From positions 1-64,000 of the IMG/VR virus record IMGVR_UViG_3300008267_000011: 64,000 nt of DNA. One strand, 5' to 3'. Within the stretch, counting starts at the first letter, position 1; each line of letters begins with the position of its first letter. This stretch comes from a virus. The notes under the pieces are model-generated. The model was not told the origin of the DNA and did no database searches. It worked only from the letters and a program-made list of their open reading frames with translations. Made by a program: the position numbers and the translations under genes. Below, in pieces: positions 7,930-16,484 of the stretch.

Positions 7930-8895
7930 ATGGCAGATAAAGAAAAGCTGGATGGTAACGGTAAACCAATAGGATCCCAAACACAGACGATAAACACGAG
8001 CGGACCAGCAGGAGCAACAGCCAACTTAACAGCTACTGTTGATACAGGTGAAGGAGCAGCTGCAGGTCAAGGAATAGGAGAAAAGATAGTTCTCGAAGAT
8101 AAGGTATATACGTTGCAACTACAAAACGCAGATCCCGTACCAGATAAAGGGTTTGAAGAGTTGCAAATACAAAAGGGAACTTATAGGAACGATGTAAAAG
8201 ATGGAAAGTCTTCTATTCTACTAAACTCAAGTAGGGTTGTGATTAATAGTAAAGACGACTATACAATCATAGCAGGCCAAAAGGGAGTTTCTATTTCATC
8301 ACCAAATAAAGTGAATCTAGATGCAGACCAAACAATATGCTTATATGGTGACCAAGGTTTATTTTTTGGTATTCCAAACAAAGGAATGGCTAAAGGAGTA
8401 CAACCTTCGAAGGATCCAAAGTACGCTGGTCCAAGCTACCTTAAAGAAGGCAAGAAGCTAAAATCAGTACCTGCAGACAATAATGACTATGAGCCATTGG
8501 TATTGGGATTGAGATTGGCAAACTGGCTCAATGATTTAATAATGACATTGAAAACAGCTGTCATTGTAGCTCCGATGGGAGATGCTAGTTTTCGTGAAGA
8601 TGCTCAATGGGATTTAGTGGCGTTAGAGTCTCGTATCAAAGACATGCTATCAAACTACGCTTACATCGATGGTTGGTCTCATGAAGAAGCTGGAGACGTG
8701 CCAAGTCCGCCAAAAGAAGAAGATTTAACAAGACCAAAACCAGAACTAACCGTTGATGTATCAGGCTTAACTATACAGATTCCGTCCGAGTTGTTTAATA
8801 CACAACCAACAGATCCAATGGCAACTGCAGCTGACTACTTTACAACAGCTGATGTGCAAAGCTTACCGCAACAAAACAACGAATCTAAAAACTAA
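7930..8895 (+). CDS. Putative tail spike / needle beta-helix protein
   Basis: The protein has 321 residues. The N-terminus is Gly/Thr/Ala-rich and disordered. Residues about 75-150 are short repeated strands (SSILLNSSRVVINSKDDYTI, then IAGQKGVSISSPNKVNLDAD), like the stacked beta-helix of gp5 C-terminal or VgrG-type spikes. A helical segment and a proline-rich acidic tail follow. Coming directly after three gp5-like genes that lack a gp5C beta-helix, it could be the separately encoded spike. This is inference; it could also be another hub component. Confidence 0.55.
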   Translation: MADKEKLDGNGKPIGSQTQTINTSGPAGATANLTATVDTGEGAAAGQGIGEKIVLEDKVYTLQLQNADPVPDKGFEELQIQKGTYRNDVKDGKSSILLNSSRVVINSKDDYTIIAGQKGVSISSPNKVNLDADQTICLYGDQGLFFGIPNKGMAKGVQPSKDPKYAGPSYLKEGKKLKSVPADNNDYEPLVLGLRLANWLNDLIMTLKTAVIVAPMGDASFREDAQWDLVALESRIKDMLSNYAYIDGWSHEEAGDVPSPPKEEDLTRPKPELTVDVSGLTIQIPSELFNTQPTDPMATAADYFTTADVQSLPQQNNESKN

Positions 8896-9737
8896 TGGCA
8901 ACAACACTAGCAGGATATACACCAGGAACAGCAGGAGCTAATTGGTTTGTTTCAAATGAAATGAAAACGAGGTTTGATGAGATGGCAAAGGCGATAGCAA
9001 TGGCTATCCCAAGCACGTTAATCTCACTATCAGACGGCTACATATCGCGATATGAATTGATAAGGCAGCTTGCAACTAAGTATGGATACGCCGACCAAGC
9101 ACTCAAAGATAAGGTTACAAACATACCAAGTAATGGTACAGTGACACCGGAGGAGTGGAATGCTCTGGAGTCGTACTTTAATGACGACGTAAGCTACGGT
9201 AGTCAAAAACCAGCAGCATATAAGTACATTGTGCATCCGTATTTGCAAGGAAACAATTCATTTGTATCTGAGGTTCCTAATAAACCAAATAGCGATCTAC
9301 GGAGAATTGGCACATATGTTAAAATAAAAAGCGGTGGCTTTGGCGCACAGTCGCAAGGAAATTGGAACGTTGCAGAATGGATGTTAAAAAATAGCCATAG
9401 ATATGGATTCTTTTTCGTAGGGCCAATAGACAGCGATTATCTATACCAGCCTAATTGGACGTTTGGTGAAAATTTCCAAAGTCAATTAGATACGTACGGA
9501 AATCGTATATGGATTAAATGGGCTGCGGATAACTTTAGATTTGGAGGTTTTAATTTAGACATAAACAACGTTGACGATAGAATAAAGCAAGAATTGCAAC
9601 AAAACACAATGCCTACGCTAGATCAAGTTATACAAAAGCTTAATAGCGTATCCAACCCTTCAAACGAAAGCATAAAGTCCGCTGTAGATGCTGCTAAATC
9701 ATCGGCACCATGGCTATACTTAGCAGAAAAGTTTTAA
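8895..9737 (+). CDS. Hypothetical baseplate-region protein with EF-hand-like loops (280 aa)
   Basis: It starts on the last base of the preceding stop. Two segments resemble calcium loops followed by a helix: SDGYISRYELIR (46-57) and SNGTVTPEEWNA (79-90). Near 156-173 the segment WNVAEWMLKNSHRYGFFF resembles the helix-turn before the active site of M15 peptidases. The downstream zinc His is not clear (YQPNWTF instead of EPWHF), so if related it is probably inactive. Its place among hub genes suggests a structural role. Function is not established. Confidence 0.6.
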   Translation: MATTLAGYTPGTAGANWFVSNEMKTRFDEMAKAIAMAIPSTLISLSDGYISRYELIRQLATKYGYADQALKDKVTNIPSNGTVTPEEWNALESYFNDDVSYGSQKPAAYKYIVHPYLQGNNSFVSEVPNKPNSDLRRIGTYVKIKSGGFGAQSQGNWNVAEWMLKNSHRYGFFFVGPIDSDYLYQPNWTFGENFQSQLDTYGNRIWIKWAADNFRFGGFNLDINNVDDRIKQELQQNTMPTLDQVIQKLNSVSNPSNESIKSAVDAAKSSAPWLYLAEKF

Positions 9738-9741
9738 TTAA

Positions 9742-12675
9742 ATGCTAAACTTCAAATTAGATTTTGAACAAAAATTTGCTCGTGGCTTGGTCGAAGGAGG
9801 CTATGCCACCCCTGCCGAGTTTGCTCAAGCTGTTACAAGGTTTTACATGACGACCATAGTCAAAGGTACCCCTGCAGGCATACCACCAACACTACCAGTA
9901 GGATACGTACCATTCAATCCAGCTCCCATAGGACCAGCCTCCCCTGTACCGTACCGCAATCGCGAAAAGATATTCTACAACACTATTAAGACGTATTACA
10001 CAATCAAGGATCTTAATAACACAAAAAGCTTTATAGCATTTGCAACTAGAGATATTCAAAATGCTGTTAAGACATCAATAAGGCTTAAGCAGGAGATTGA
10101 GGAGAAAATAAAACGCATTTCTGAAATTGATGACGAAGTTAAACAGCTTAAGGAGGATTTAAAGTCTATAGGACCTGAGATTAGAGATTATTTTAATGAG
10201 AAAAAAAATACCTTCCTTAAACTAGCAAAAAGCGTAGAAGAGCTAGTTAGTCGGTTAGACGAGCTCCCACTCCAAGAAGCTGCCCAAGGTGGAGCAGGTA
10301 AGTTCTTTGCAGAAGAAATTGCAATTTTCAATACAATTAAAAACTTCAAGATTGACATTAGTAATATAAAAGAGGCTGTGTTACTGGTCAATAATACACT
10401 AAAGCAGGCCACAGCCAAACAAAGAAAGTACGAAAACGACTTCAGCACCCAAGCAAACATAAGAGTGTTTTTTTGGAAACGTCTGCAAGCATTTCTAACC
10501 GAGGTCGCTAAGATAATCGGAACGGTAATAAATCCGGCTGATTCTATTGGATACCTCAAAGAATTACTATACGTACCAAAAGCTCAGAAATTCGCTAGAA
10601 TAATGATACGCATCATTAACAGAAACGCACAACTAAAGTATCAAAAAGACACCTTAATGCGATCAATTGATAGAATTAAGCAGGAGATAGAGGAGCAGGT
10701 TAAAAAGCGTATAGATGGAATGAATGCTGCAATACAAGAAAAGGTGAAGAAGTTATCAGGCATTCAGCGAAAAGGTGGACAAAAGAAAGCAAAGCGAGAC
10801 TCAATGAAACGTCTTAAAGAGGAGTTGAAGATTGTAGCACAGGATGTAAAATTTGCAATTAAAGTAGTTGGATATTTTACAAAATTACTAAACACGGTAG
10901 TGACGATAACTACAAAAATCACATTACTGATTGACGAATTTAAGGAGTATTGGAACACGACAATTAAGCAAGATATCCTACAAAGAGCAAAAGACGGTAT
11001 ACAAGCAATAAAGGATCAAATAAACCAAAGCCCTGAGCAAGGTATAGATGTTAATTTAATATTTAAGCAGTTTAAAATAACAAACAATGTAATAAAAACT
11101 GCACTAGATAAAATACTACAAAGTGTAAAATTAACAAGCCCTCAAATACTGGCAAAAGTCAAACAACCGGTAGACAAGTTCGAGCAGCTATTAAAAGCAA
11201 TTGAAGAAATCTTGCTACAAGACTTGCCATCGTTAGAGCATAGTGTAAATAATCCTCCTAAAAGAGACGGCTCAACAGCTAGACGATCTAACAAAAAACA
11301 AACCAAACCAGTCAAGCCTAAAAAAGCAAGAAAGGTAACAGCTGCTATGATACTGGACAAATTCACCTATGCTTTCAATTGGCTAGGTGAGCTTATTGAG
11401 CGTCTGAGGAAGGACTATGTTGAGAAGTATAAGAATGAAGCTATAAGTAAATTAAAGAAGCTCCAAAAGGACGTAACAGACTACATAGCTGAAATTACAA
11501 ACTTCAATCCAACACAAAAAAAGATACAATCTAAAAAACGAGAAGTTGATCAAGAAAGAGTTGAGTTGGAGGATGAGAAGATCAAAGCGCAGCTTATAGC
11601 GAAGTCAGCCGTTTTGTTTGCAAAGATGATCCAAGCTGGATTAAAGATTACTAACAGGCTTGCTCCTACAGATGGATCAACGAGACAACTTAGCATATCA
11701 GCAAACGAACGTGACCTTCTTGACTTTTTTAAGTACTTCAACCAGTGGGAAATATTGACAAAACGCAAAACAGAGCAGCAAGTCGCAGAATCAACGTTAC
11801 ACCTAAAACGTAAAATAAAGGATTTTAAGGTGTATGAGCAAATTTTTGAATTCTTTAAGGAAATGGTAGTAGAGATGAAGGAAGTAAGGGAAGATGGAAA
11901 GACCTTTAAGGATTACATAAATGAAAGGCTAGATTTACTGCAACAAAGAGCTCTCGATTCTGCGACATCGGATATTAAGGATAGGATTGACCAAATTAAA
12001 GGATTCTTTACAACTCCACCAAAAACAATAACTGATTTTGCAAACTTACCACTGGGTATATTTGACATAATAGACTTTAACACAGACCTCTTCTTAGGAG
12101 AAAATCGCTTTCTCAGAAAGACCAGGTCAAAAATTAAAAATCTACAAGACGAAATACCTGCGGATACTCAAGATAGCGTTTTGTTATTCTTCAGAGAGCA
12201 GTTAGGAAAGGGTGTTAGTGTTGTTGGAGAGATGATCAAGCTCTTCAAAAGAGGAGTAGACAAGCTTATTGCCTTCATTAAGCAAACGATAATAGACCCA
12301 GCACTAAAAACAGTTGGCACCTTTATTGAGGAAAGAAAGGTTAGGTTAAAAAACCAACAGCAGGAAAAAGCTAGACGTAAATTAGACGCAGAAGCACGTC
12401 GCAAGATTGACGCAGCCGCTGCTTCTTTTGTATTTGGACTCGCATCGCGATTGTTTTGGACTGGTCTTACCTGGAAAAACCCAGTTGATACAACCTTTAC
12501 GGTACTTAACATAGGACCCTTTAAACCAATTGATCCTAATGAGTACACTACAGCAGCTGGAATTGCCGAGCAAATGTCTAAGGGATTTGAAGGGCAGGTA
12601 CAATTAATGACCGGATTGTGCACTCCAAATCCATCTTTAGCAATTCCTCCGTTTCCATTTCAAGGATATATCTAA
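9742..12675 (+). CDS. Long helical virion protein, candidate tape measure or hub protein (977 aa)
   Basis: Residues 1-80 form a compact Pro/Gly-rich head (EGGYATPAEFAQAVTRFYMT). Residues about 90-900 are nearly continuous lysine/glutamate-rich helix and coiled coil, with repeated isoleucine/leucine heptads. The C-terminal 90 residues are again globular and proline-rich (PSLAIPPFPFQGYI). It lies in the baseplate block between hub genes and gp25. Its size and helicity would fit a tape-measure protein, which in T4 (gp29) is also a baseplate hub component. The globular ends could instead mark a wedge or hub structural protein. No enzyme motif is seen. Confidence 0.6.
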   Translation: MLNFKLDFEQKFARGLVEGGYATPAEFAQAVTRFYMTTIVKGTPAGIPPTLPVGYVPFNPAPIGPASPVPYRNREKIFYNTIKTYYTIKDLNNTKSFIAFATRDIQNAVKTSIRLKQEIEEKIKRISEIDDEVKQLKEDLKSIGPEIRDYFNEKKNTFLKLAKSVEELVSRLDELPLQEAAQGGAGKFFAEEIAIFNTIKNFKIDISNIKEAVLLVNNTLKQATAKQRKYENDFSTQANIRVFFWKRLQAFLTEVAKIIGTVINPADSIGYLKELLYVPKAQKFARIMIRIINRNAQLKYQKDTLMRSIDRIKQEIEEQVKKRIDGMNAAIQEKVKKLSGIQRKGGQKKAKRDSMKRLKEELKIVAQDVKFAIKVVGYFTKLLNTVVTITTKITLLIDEFKEYWNTTIKQDILQRAKDGIQAIKDQINQSPEQGIDVNLIFKQFKITNNVIKTALDKILQSVKLTSPQILAKVKQPVDKFEQLLKAIEEILLQDLPSLEHSVNNPPKRDGSTARRSNKKQTKPVKPKKARKVTAAMILDKFTYAFNWLGELIERLRKDYVEKYKNEAISKLKKLQKDVTDYIAEITNFNPTQKKIQSKKREVDQERVELEDEKIKAQLIAKSAVLFAKMIQAGLKITNRLAPTDGSTRQLSISANERDLLDFFKYFNQWEILTKRKTEQQVAESTLHLKRKIKDFKVYEQIFEFFKEMVVEMKEVREDGKTFKDYINERLDLLQQRALDSATSDIKDRIDQIKGFFTTPPKTITDFANLPLGIFDIIDFNTDLFLGENRFLRKTRSKIKNLQDEIPADTQDSVLLFFREQLGKGVSVVGEMIKLFKRGVDKLIAFIKQTIIDPALKTVGTFIEERKVRLKNQQQEKARRKLDAEARRKIDAAAASFVFGLASRLFWTGLTWKNPVDTTFTVLNIGPFKPIDPNEYTTAAGIAEQMSKGFEGQVQLMTGLCTPNPSLAIPPFPFQGYI

Positions 12676-12683
12676 AGTGCGTA

Positions 12684-12690
12684 TATTTAT
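12684..12690 (+). promoter_or_regulatory. Candidate late promoter TATTTAT
   Basis: TATTTAT ends 14 bases before the ATG at 12705, just after the stop of the 977-residue gene. It would drive the gp25-gp6 wedge block. Confidence 0.6.
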
Positions 12691-12704
12691 GTAAAACGTA
12701 TATT

Positions 12705-13091
12705 ATGAAATTGAGTCAGTTTAAATCGATGCTGCGTGAACTTATTCGAGAAGAAGTACAAACAGCAGTACGTACTGAGATGAAAAAACTTAACGAAGGA
12801 AGAGTGCCTGCTAAAGCAAGTCAAGCAACTTCAAGACCACCACTCTATCCTCAACAAAGAACAACTCCTTTGGTAACCTTAGATGAACCTTTTACTAATG
12901 TAGGAGGTGCTCTAGGAGATTTGCTTAATGAAACAGCAATGAATATGCAAGGATTTGGAGAAGAGATTTCTGAAGAGCCAAATCCTGATTTTATGGGAGT
13001 GAGTGGCGCATCAACAAACGCCTTTGTAAAAGACTACTCTGCACTGTTGAAGAGATCGGAAGAACTGAGCACTGGCAACTTTAGACCCTAA
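12705..13091 (+). CDS. Small virion-associated candidate with SQF-LRELIREE N-terminus (128 aa)
   Basis: ATG 12705 is preferred over the in-frame ATG at 12618. The latter would overlap the upstream gene by 58 bases and put the TATTTAT element inside the coding region. The N-terminus MKLSQFKSMLRELIREEVQT is an amphipathic helix. It resembles that of the 46.2 kb protein (RIKESQFRALVRREIKALLE) and contains a possible prohead-protease site (I-R-E). The rest is low complexity and probably disordered (APEEPNPDF-like). It precedes gp25 directly, sharing one base. A structural or assembly role is likely, specifics unknown. Confidence 0.65.
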   Translation: MKLSQFKSMLRELIREEVQTAVRTEMKKLNEGRVPAKASQATSRPPLYPQQRTTPLVTLDEPFTNVGGALGDLLNETAMNMQGFGEEISEEPNPDFMGVSGASTNAFVKDYSALLKRSEELSTGNFRP

Positions 13092-13510
13092 TGGCGTATA
13101 TAATACAAGTAAACCCTGTTGATCTAGAGACTAACGTAGCACTTGGTCTCGATCTTCCTATGAACGATAGCCATGGTGCTAGGTTTAAACAGAATTACTT
13201 ATCGATTGATCAAGCAGTAGCTAACGCAAAGAACCTACTAAAGACTGAGCCAGGAGAGAGAGCAATGTTGCCTCAATTTGGATGTGGATTAAGAAAAACC
13301 TTATTCGAACAACTAACTGATCAATCTATTGAAGTTTTACGAGATCGTATACAACAAAACTTTGCAACTTTTTTACCTTACATATTTATACATGAGCTTA
13401 ACATCACACCTAAACCGGACGAAAACAAACTGCTTGTGCAGTTGACAATAAGCCTTAGTGAATTAGGATTGGATCGTAGAGCGATACTAATTGAAACTAC
13501 AAATGGCTAA
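13091..13510 (+). CDS. 25: Baseplate wedge protein, gp25-like
   Basis: A 139-residue member of the gpW/gp25 family. The recognisable core runs from SIDQAVANAKNLLKTEPGER (about 38-57) through MLPQFGCGLRKTLFEQ to the C-terminal strand pair (LLVQLTISLSELGL). T4 gp25 is the small wedge subunit that nucleates the tail sheath and binds gp6 and gp53. Here gp6 follows immediately with an eight-base overlap, the canonical gene pair. Confidence 0.88.
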   Translation: MAYIIQVNPVDLETNVALGLDLPMNDSHGARFKQNYLSIDQAVANAKNLLKTEPGERAMLPQFGCGLRKTLFEQLTDQSIEVLRDRIQQNFATFLPYIFIHELNITPKPDENKLLVQLTISLSELGLDRRAILIETTNG

Positions 13511-15401
13511 ACTCATAAACAAACAAACAGATATTAAGTATGTAGGTAGAGACTTCGACTCCTTTAAGCAGGGGTTAATTGAATTTGCAAAAGCATACTA
13601 TCCTGATACGTACACAGACTTCAACGAAGCCTCACCAGGAAGCTTGTTTGTAGATTTAGCAGCGTATGTAGGAGATGTAATGTCGTATTACACCGACTAT
13701 AATTTTAGAGAAAACTTTCTACAGTACGCTCAAGAGAAGCGTAACTTGTTAGCAATGGCAGGAGCTTTTGGCTACATACCTAAGTTATCGGTACCATCAA
13801 TAGTAGCCCTGGATGTATTTCAGTTGCTACCTCCAACAGGAACAGGAACGAACACAGCACCAGACCTTTCTTACGGGTTAAAAATTAAAGAAGGTATGGA
13901 AGTACGTGCCGATCAGCTAGGGGTAAATTTTTTAACAACAACCAACCTCGACTTTACAATTGATACCAAAGAATCTCCAACCGAGATATCAGTGTACAGC
14001 TACGATGCCGGTACTGGAGCTATCAACTATTACTTAGCAAAGAAGACCGTCAAGGCTATTAGCGCTAGAACAAAAACACAAACTTTTACAATAGATAGTT
14101 CAACGAGATTCTTAAAATTAGCAGTAGAGGACGCTACAGATCCTATTATAGGAATACAAAGCATCACAGACGCAGATGGGAATCTCTGGACACAGGTACC
14201 ATATCTTGCACAGGATACTATCTTTGAGCGAGTAGAAAACACCACATTCAACGACCCAGAATCAGCAACGTACAGCTCAGAAACACCATGGTTATTAAAG
14301 TTAAAAAAGGTGCCACGTAGGTATGTTGTGCGTGTAACTGAAGATGGACTAGAGGTACAATTTGGAGCAGGCACGTCATCAAACCCTGACGAGGAGCTAC
14401 TAGCAACCCCGGAACAGATAGGATTGATCCTACCAAACGGAAAAGAGGATTTGGACTATAGCTTAGACCCTTCCAATCCGCTGATCACAAGCACATACGG
14501 ACTTGTGCCGTCAAATACAACGTTAACAGTGACCTACCTAGTAGGAGGAGGTACGCAAGCTAATGTACCATCTAATAGCATCACCACGGTAATATCCACA
14601 GATACCACAGAAACGTCGTTACCGCTTACAACACCAACTCTAAACAATGCAATACTACAGAGCATTGCAATCAACAATCCTGAAGCAGCAAGCGGTGGGC
14701 GTAACGAAGAGACCGTAGAGGAGATTAGACAAAACACACTAGCACAATTTGCATCGCAAAATAGAGCTGTAACACGAGAGGATTACATCATGCGTGTATA
14801 CAGCATGCCATCCACATACGGCTCAGCTGCAAAGGCATTCATAATGCCAGACGAACAACAAAACATTGGAACAAGTGAAGTTTTAGATACAGTAGCCAAT
14901 CCATTAGCTTTGAATTTATATCTATTAGGATACGATTCAAACAAAAATTGCACAACTCTTAATAGAGCAGTAAAGGAGAATGTAAAGACGTACCTAAGTC
15001 AATATAAAATGTTAACTGACAGCATCAACATTAGAGATGCGTATGTAATAAACATAGGAATCAAGTTTGACATTATTCCGTTGCCTAACTTCAATGCAAA
15101 TGAGGTGTTGTTAAACGCTATAGCCGTGGTTAAAAGGTATTTCGATATTGATAGATGGCAAATCTCACAACCAATAGTAATTAGCGATTTATACAACGAA
15201 TTATTTAATGTGGATGGAGTGCAAAGCGTTTCCTCTTTAAGGATTGTTAATCTAGACGATGAGTCATTAGGTTATAGTGGAATCGTCTACGACATAAACG
15301 CAGCAACTAGAAACGGCATAATATACCCAAGCTTGGATCCGTCTATATTTGAAGTTAAATTCCCAAACACCGATATACAAGGTCGTATAACAAACTACTA
15401 A
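13503..15401 (+). CDS. 6: Baseplate wedge protein, gp6-like
   Basis: ATG at 13503 (632 aa) is preferred to the TTG at 13491. The N-terminal region (DIKYVGRDFDSFKQGLIEFA and SPGSLFVDLAAYVGDVMSYY) is the signature of T4 gp6/baseplate J-like wedge proteins. The middle is beta-rich, and residues about 400-630 carry the J-domain core (EDYIMRVYSMPSTYGSAAKA). gp6 dimers form the inner ring that links wedges and triggers sheath contraction. The length is close to T4 gp6 (660 aa). Confidence 0.9.
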   Translation: MAKLINKQTDIKYVGRDFDSFKQGLIEFAKAYYPDTYTDFNEASPGSLFVDLAAYVGDVMSYYTDYNFRENFLQYAQEKRNLLAMAGAFGYIPKLSVPSIVALDVFQLLPPTGTGTNTAPDLSYGLKIKEGMEVRADQLGVNFLTTTNLDFTIDTKESPTEISVYSYDAGTGAINYYLAKKTVKAISARTKTQTFTIDSSTRFLKLAVEDATDPIIGIQSITDADGNLWTQVPYLAQDTIFERVENTTFNDPESATYSSETPWLLKLKKVPRRYVVRVTEDGLEVQFGAGTSSNPDEELLATPEQIGLILPNGKEDLDYSLDPSNPLITSTYGLVPSNTTLTVTYLVGGGTQANVPSNSITTVISTDTTETSLPLTTPTLNNAILQSIAINNPEAASGGRNEETVEEIRQNTLAQFASQNRAVTREDYIMRVYSMPSTYGSAAKAFIMPDEQQNIGTSEVLDTVANPLALNLYLLGYDSNKNCTTLNRAVKENVKTYLSQYKMLTDSINIRDAYVINIGIKFDIIPLPNFNANEVLLNAIAVVKRYFDIDRWQISQPIVISDLYNELFNVDGVQSVSSLRIVNLDDESLGYSGIVYDINAATRNGIIYPSLDPSIFEVKFPNTDIQGRITNY

Positions 15402-15402
15402 G

Positions 15403-16479
15403 ATGATCAAGTCAATATACAATATAAGCGACGCTACAATTTACGAAAGGTACAGCAAACTAAATACTGGACTTGATCAGGTAATAGAGCTACAGAAAAC
15501 GGAGGTAGACAGTCAGCAATATAATTCACGAATTGTATTAAAGTTTAATACAACCGAATTATCGTCATCTGTAGCTGGAGCGACTAATCCAAAGTTTTTC
15601 CTAAAGCTCTACACAACTGAACCATTAGAGATACCAGTAGATTATACCATATATGCCTATCCGATTTCACAAAGTTGGAATATGGGAACCGGAAGATACG
15701 GCAGCTTACCAACTGGAAGTGATGGAGTTACTTGGGTATACAGAAATAACACAACTGACACAGGATCAGCATGGACAACATCCAGCTTTGCAGCAACAAC
15801 AACTGGTAGCTGGGTAAACAATCCAGGAGGAGGTACATGGTATACATCCTCAACAGCATCACAAAGCTTTAGCTATGAAACTGCTGATGTATACATGGAT
15901 ATCACCAACATAGCATTAGCTTGGATCAGCGGTACAATCAACAACGATGGTCTCATTGTAAAGAAGAGCGATCAAGATGAGTCAAGCAGTAACGTGTTCA
16001 GCAGCCTACGTTTCTTTAGCAAAGATACGCATACGATATACCAACCGCGAATAGAGGTTAAGTACGACGATGCAATCTATCACACATCACATTCCGTAGT
16101 AGATTTTACAGACGAAGCAGTTGTAAACATAACAAACCTTCAATCTCAATACGCTAGCGGAAGTATTGTTAGAATAAACCTATCAGCTAGGCCAAAGTAT
16201 CCAACTAGAACATTTGCAACAAGCAGTAACTACCTAACAACCTATCAACTTCCATCATCAAGCTACTATAGCTTAGTAGATGCGCATACAAACGAAGCTG
16301 TAATGGACTTTGATTCAACCTACACAAAAGTAAGTGCTGATTCTAATGGAAGTTATTTCAAGATAAGTTTAGATCAACTACATGCCGATCGTTACTACAA
16401 AGTATTAATTAAGACGCAAACACAAAATCAAGAGACCTATATTTATGATAAGAACTGGATCTTTAAGGTCCTTAAATAG
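15403..16479 (+). CDS. Tail/baseplate protein with DNRLRE-like beta domain
   Basis: The protein has 358 residues. Residues 1-120 are beta-rich. Residues about 155-230 contain DVYMDITNIALAWISGTINN, then DGLIVKK and SLRFFSKDTHTIYQPRIEVK. This matches the DNRLRE/CBM96-like pattern of fibre-associated sandwich domains. It follows gp6 after one base, so it probably joins the periphery of the wedge, where T4 has gp7-gp10. The exact counterpart is not identifiable. Confidence 0.7.
   Translation: MIKSIYNISDATIYERYSKLNTGLDQVIELQKTEVDSQQYNSRIVLKFNTTELSSSVAGATNPKFFLKLYTTEPLEIPVDYTIYAYPISQSWNMGTGRYGSLPTGSDGVTWVYRNNTTDTGSAWTTSSFAATTTGSWVNNPGGGTWYTSSTASQSFSYETADVYMDITNIALAWISGTINNDGLIVKKSDQDESSSNVFSSLRFFSKDTHTIYQPRIEVKYDDAIYHTSHSVVDFTDEAVVNITNLQSQYASGSIVRINLSARPKYPTRTFATSSNYLTTYQLPSSSYYSLVDAHTNEAVMDFDSTYTKVSADSNGSYFKISLDQLHADRYYKVLIKTQTQNQETYIYDKNWIFKVLK
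16440..16446 (+). promoter_or_regulatory. TATTTAT inside the end of the preceding gene (weak promoter candidate)
   Basis: An exact heptamer lies 38 bases before the ATG at 16485, within coding sequence. The distance exceeds the 4-19 bases of the other cases, so it may be chance. Confidence 0.2.
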
Positions 16480-16484
16480 CATAT

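Noticed and set aside
13383-13389. TATTTAT inside the gp25 gene
   Set aside because: It is 103 bases or more upstream of any real start and inside conserved coding sequence. It is expected by chance in AT-rich DNA. The copy at 42280 inside the GAF-like gene was rejected for the same reason.
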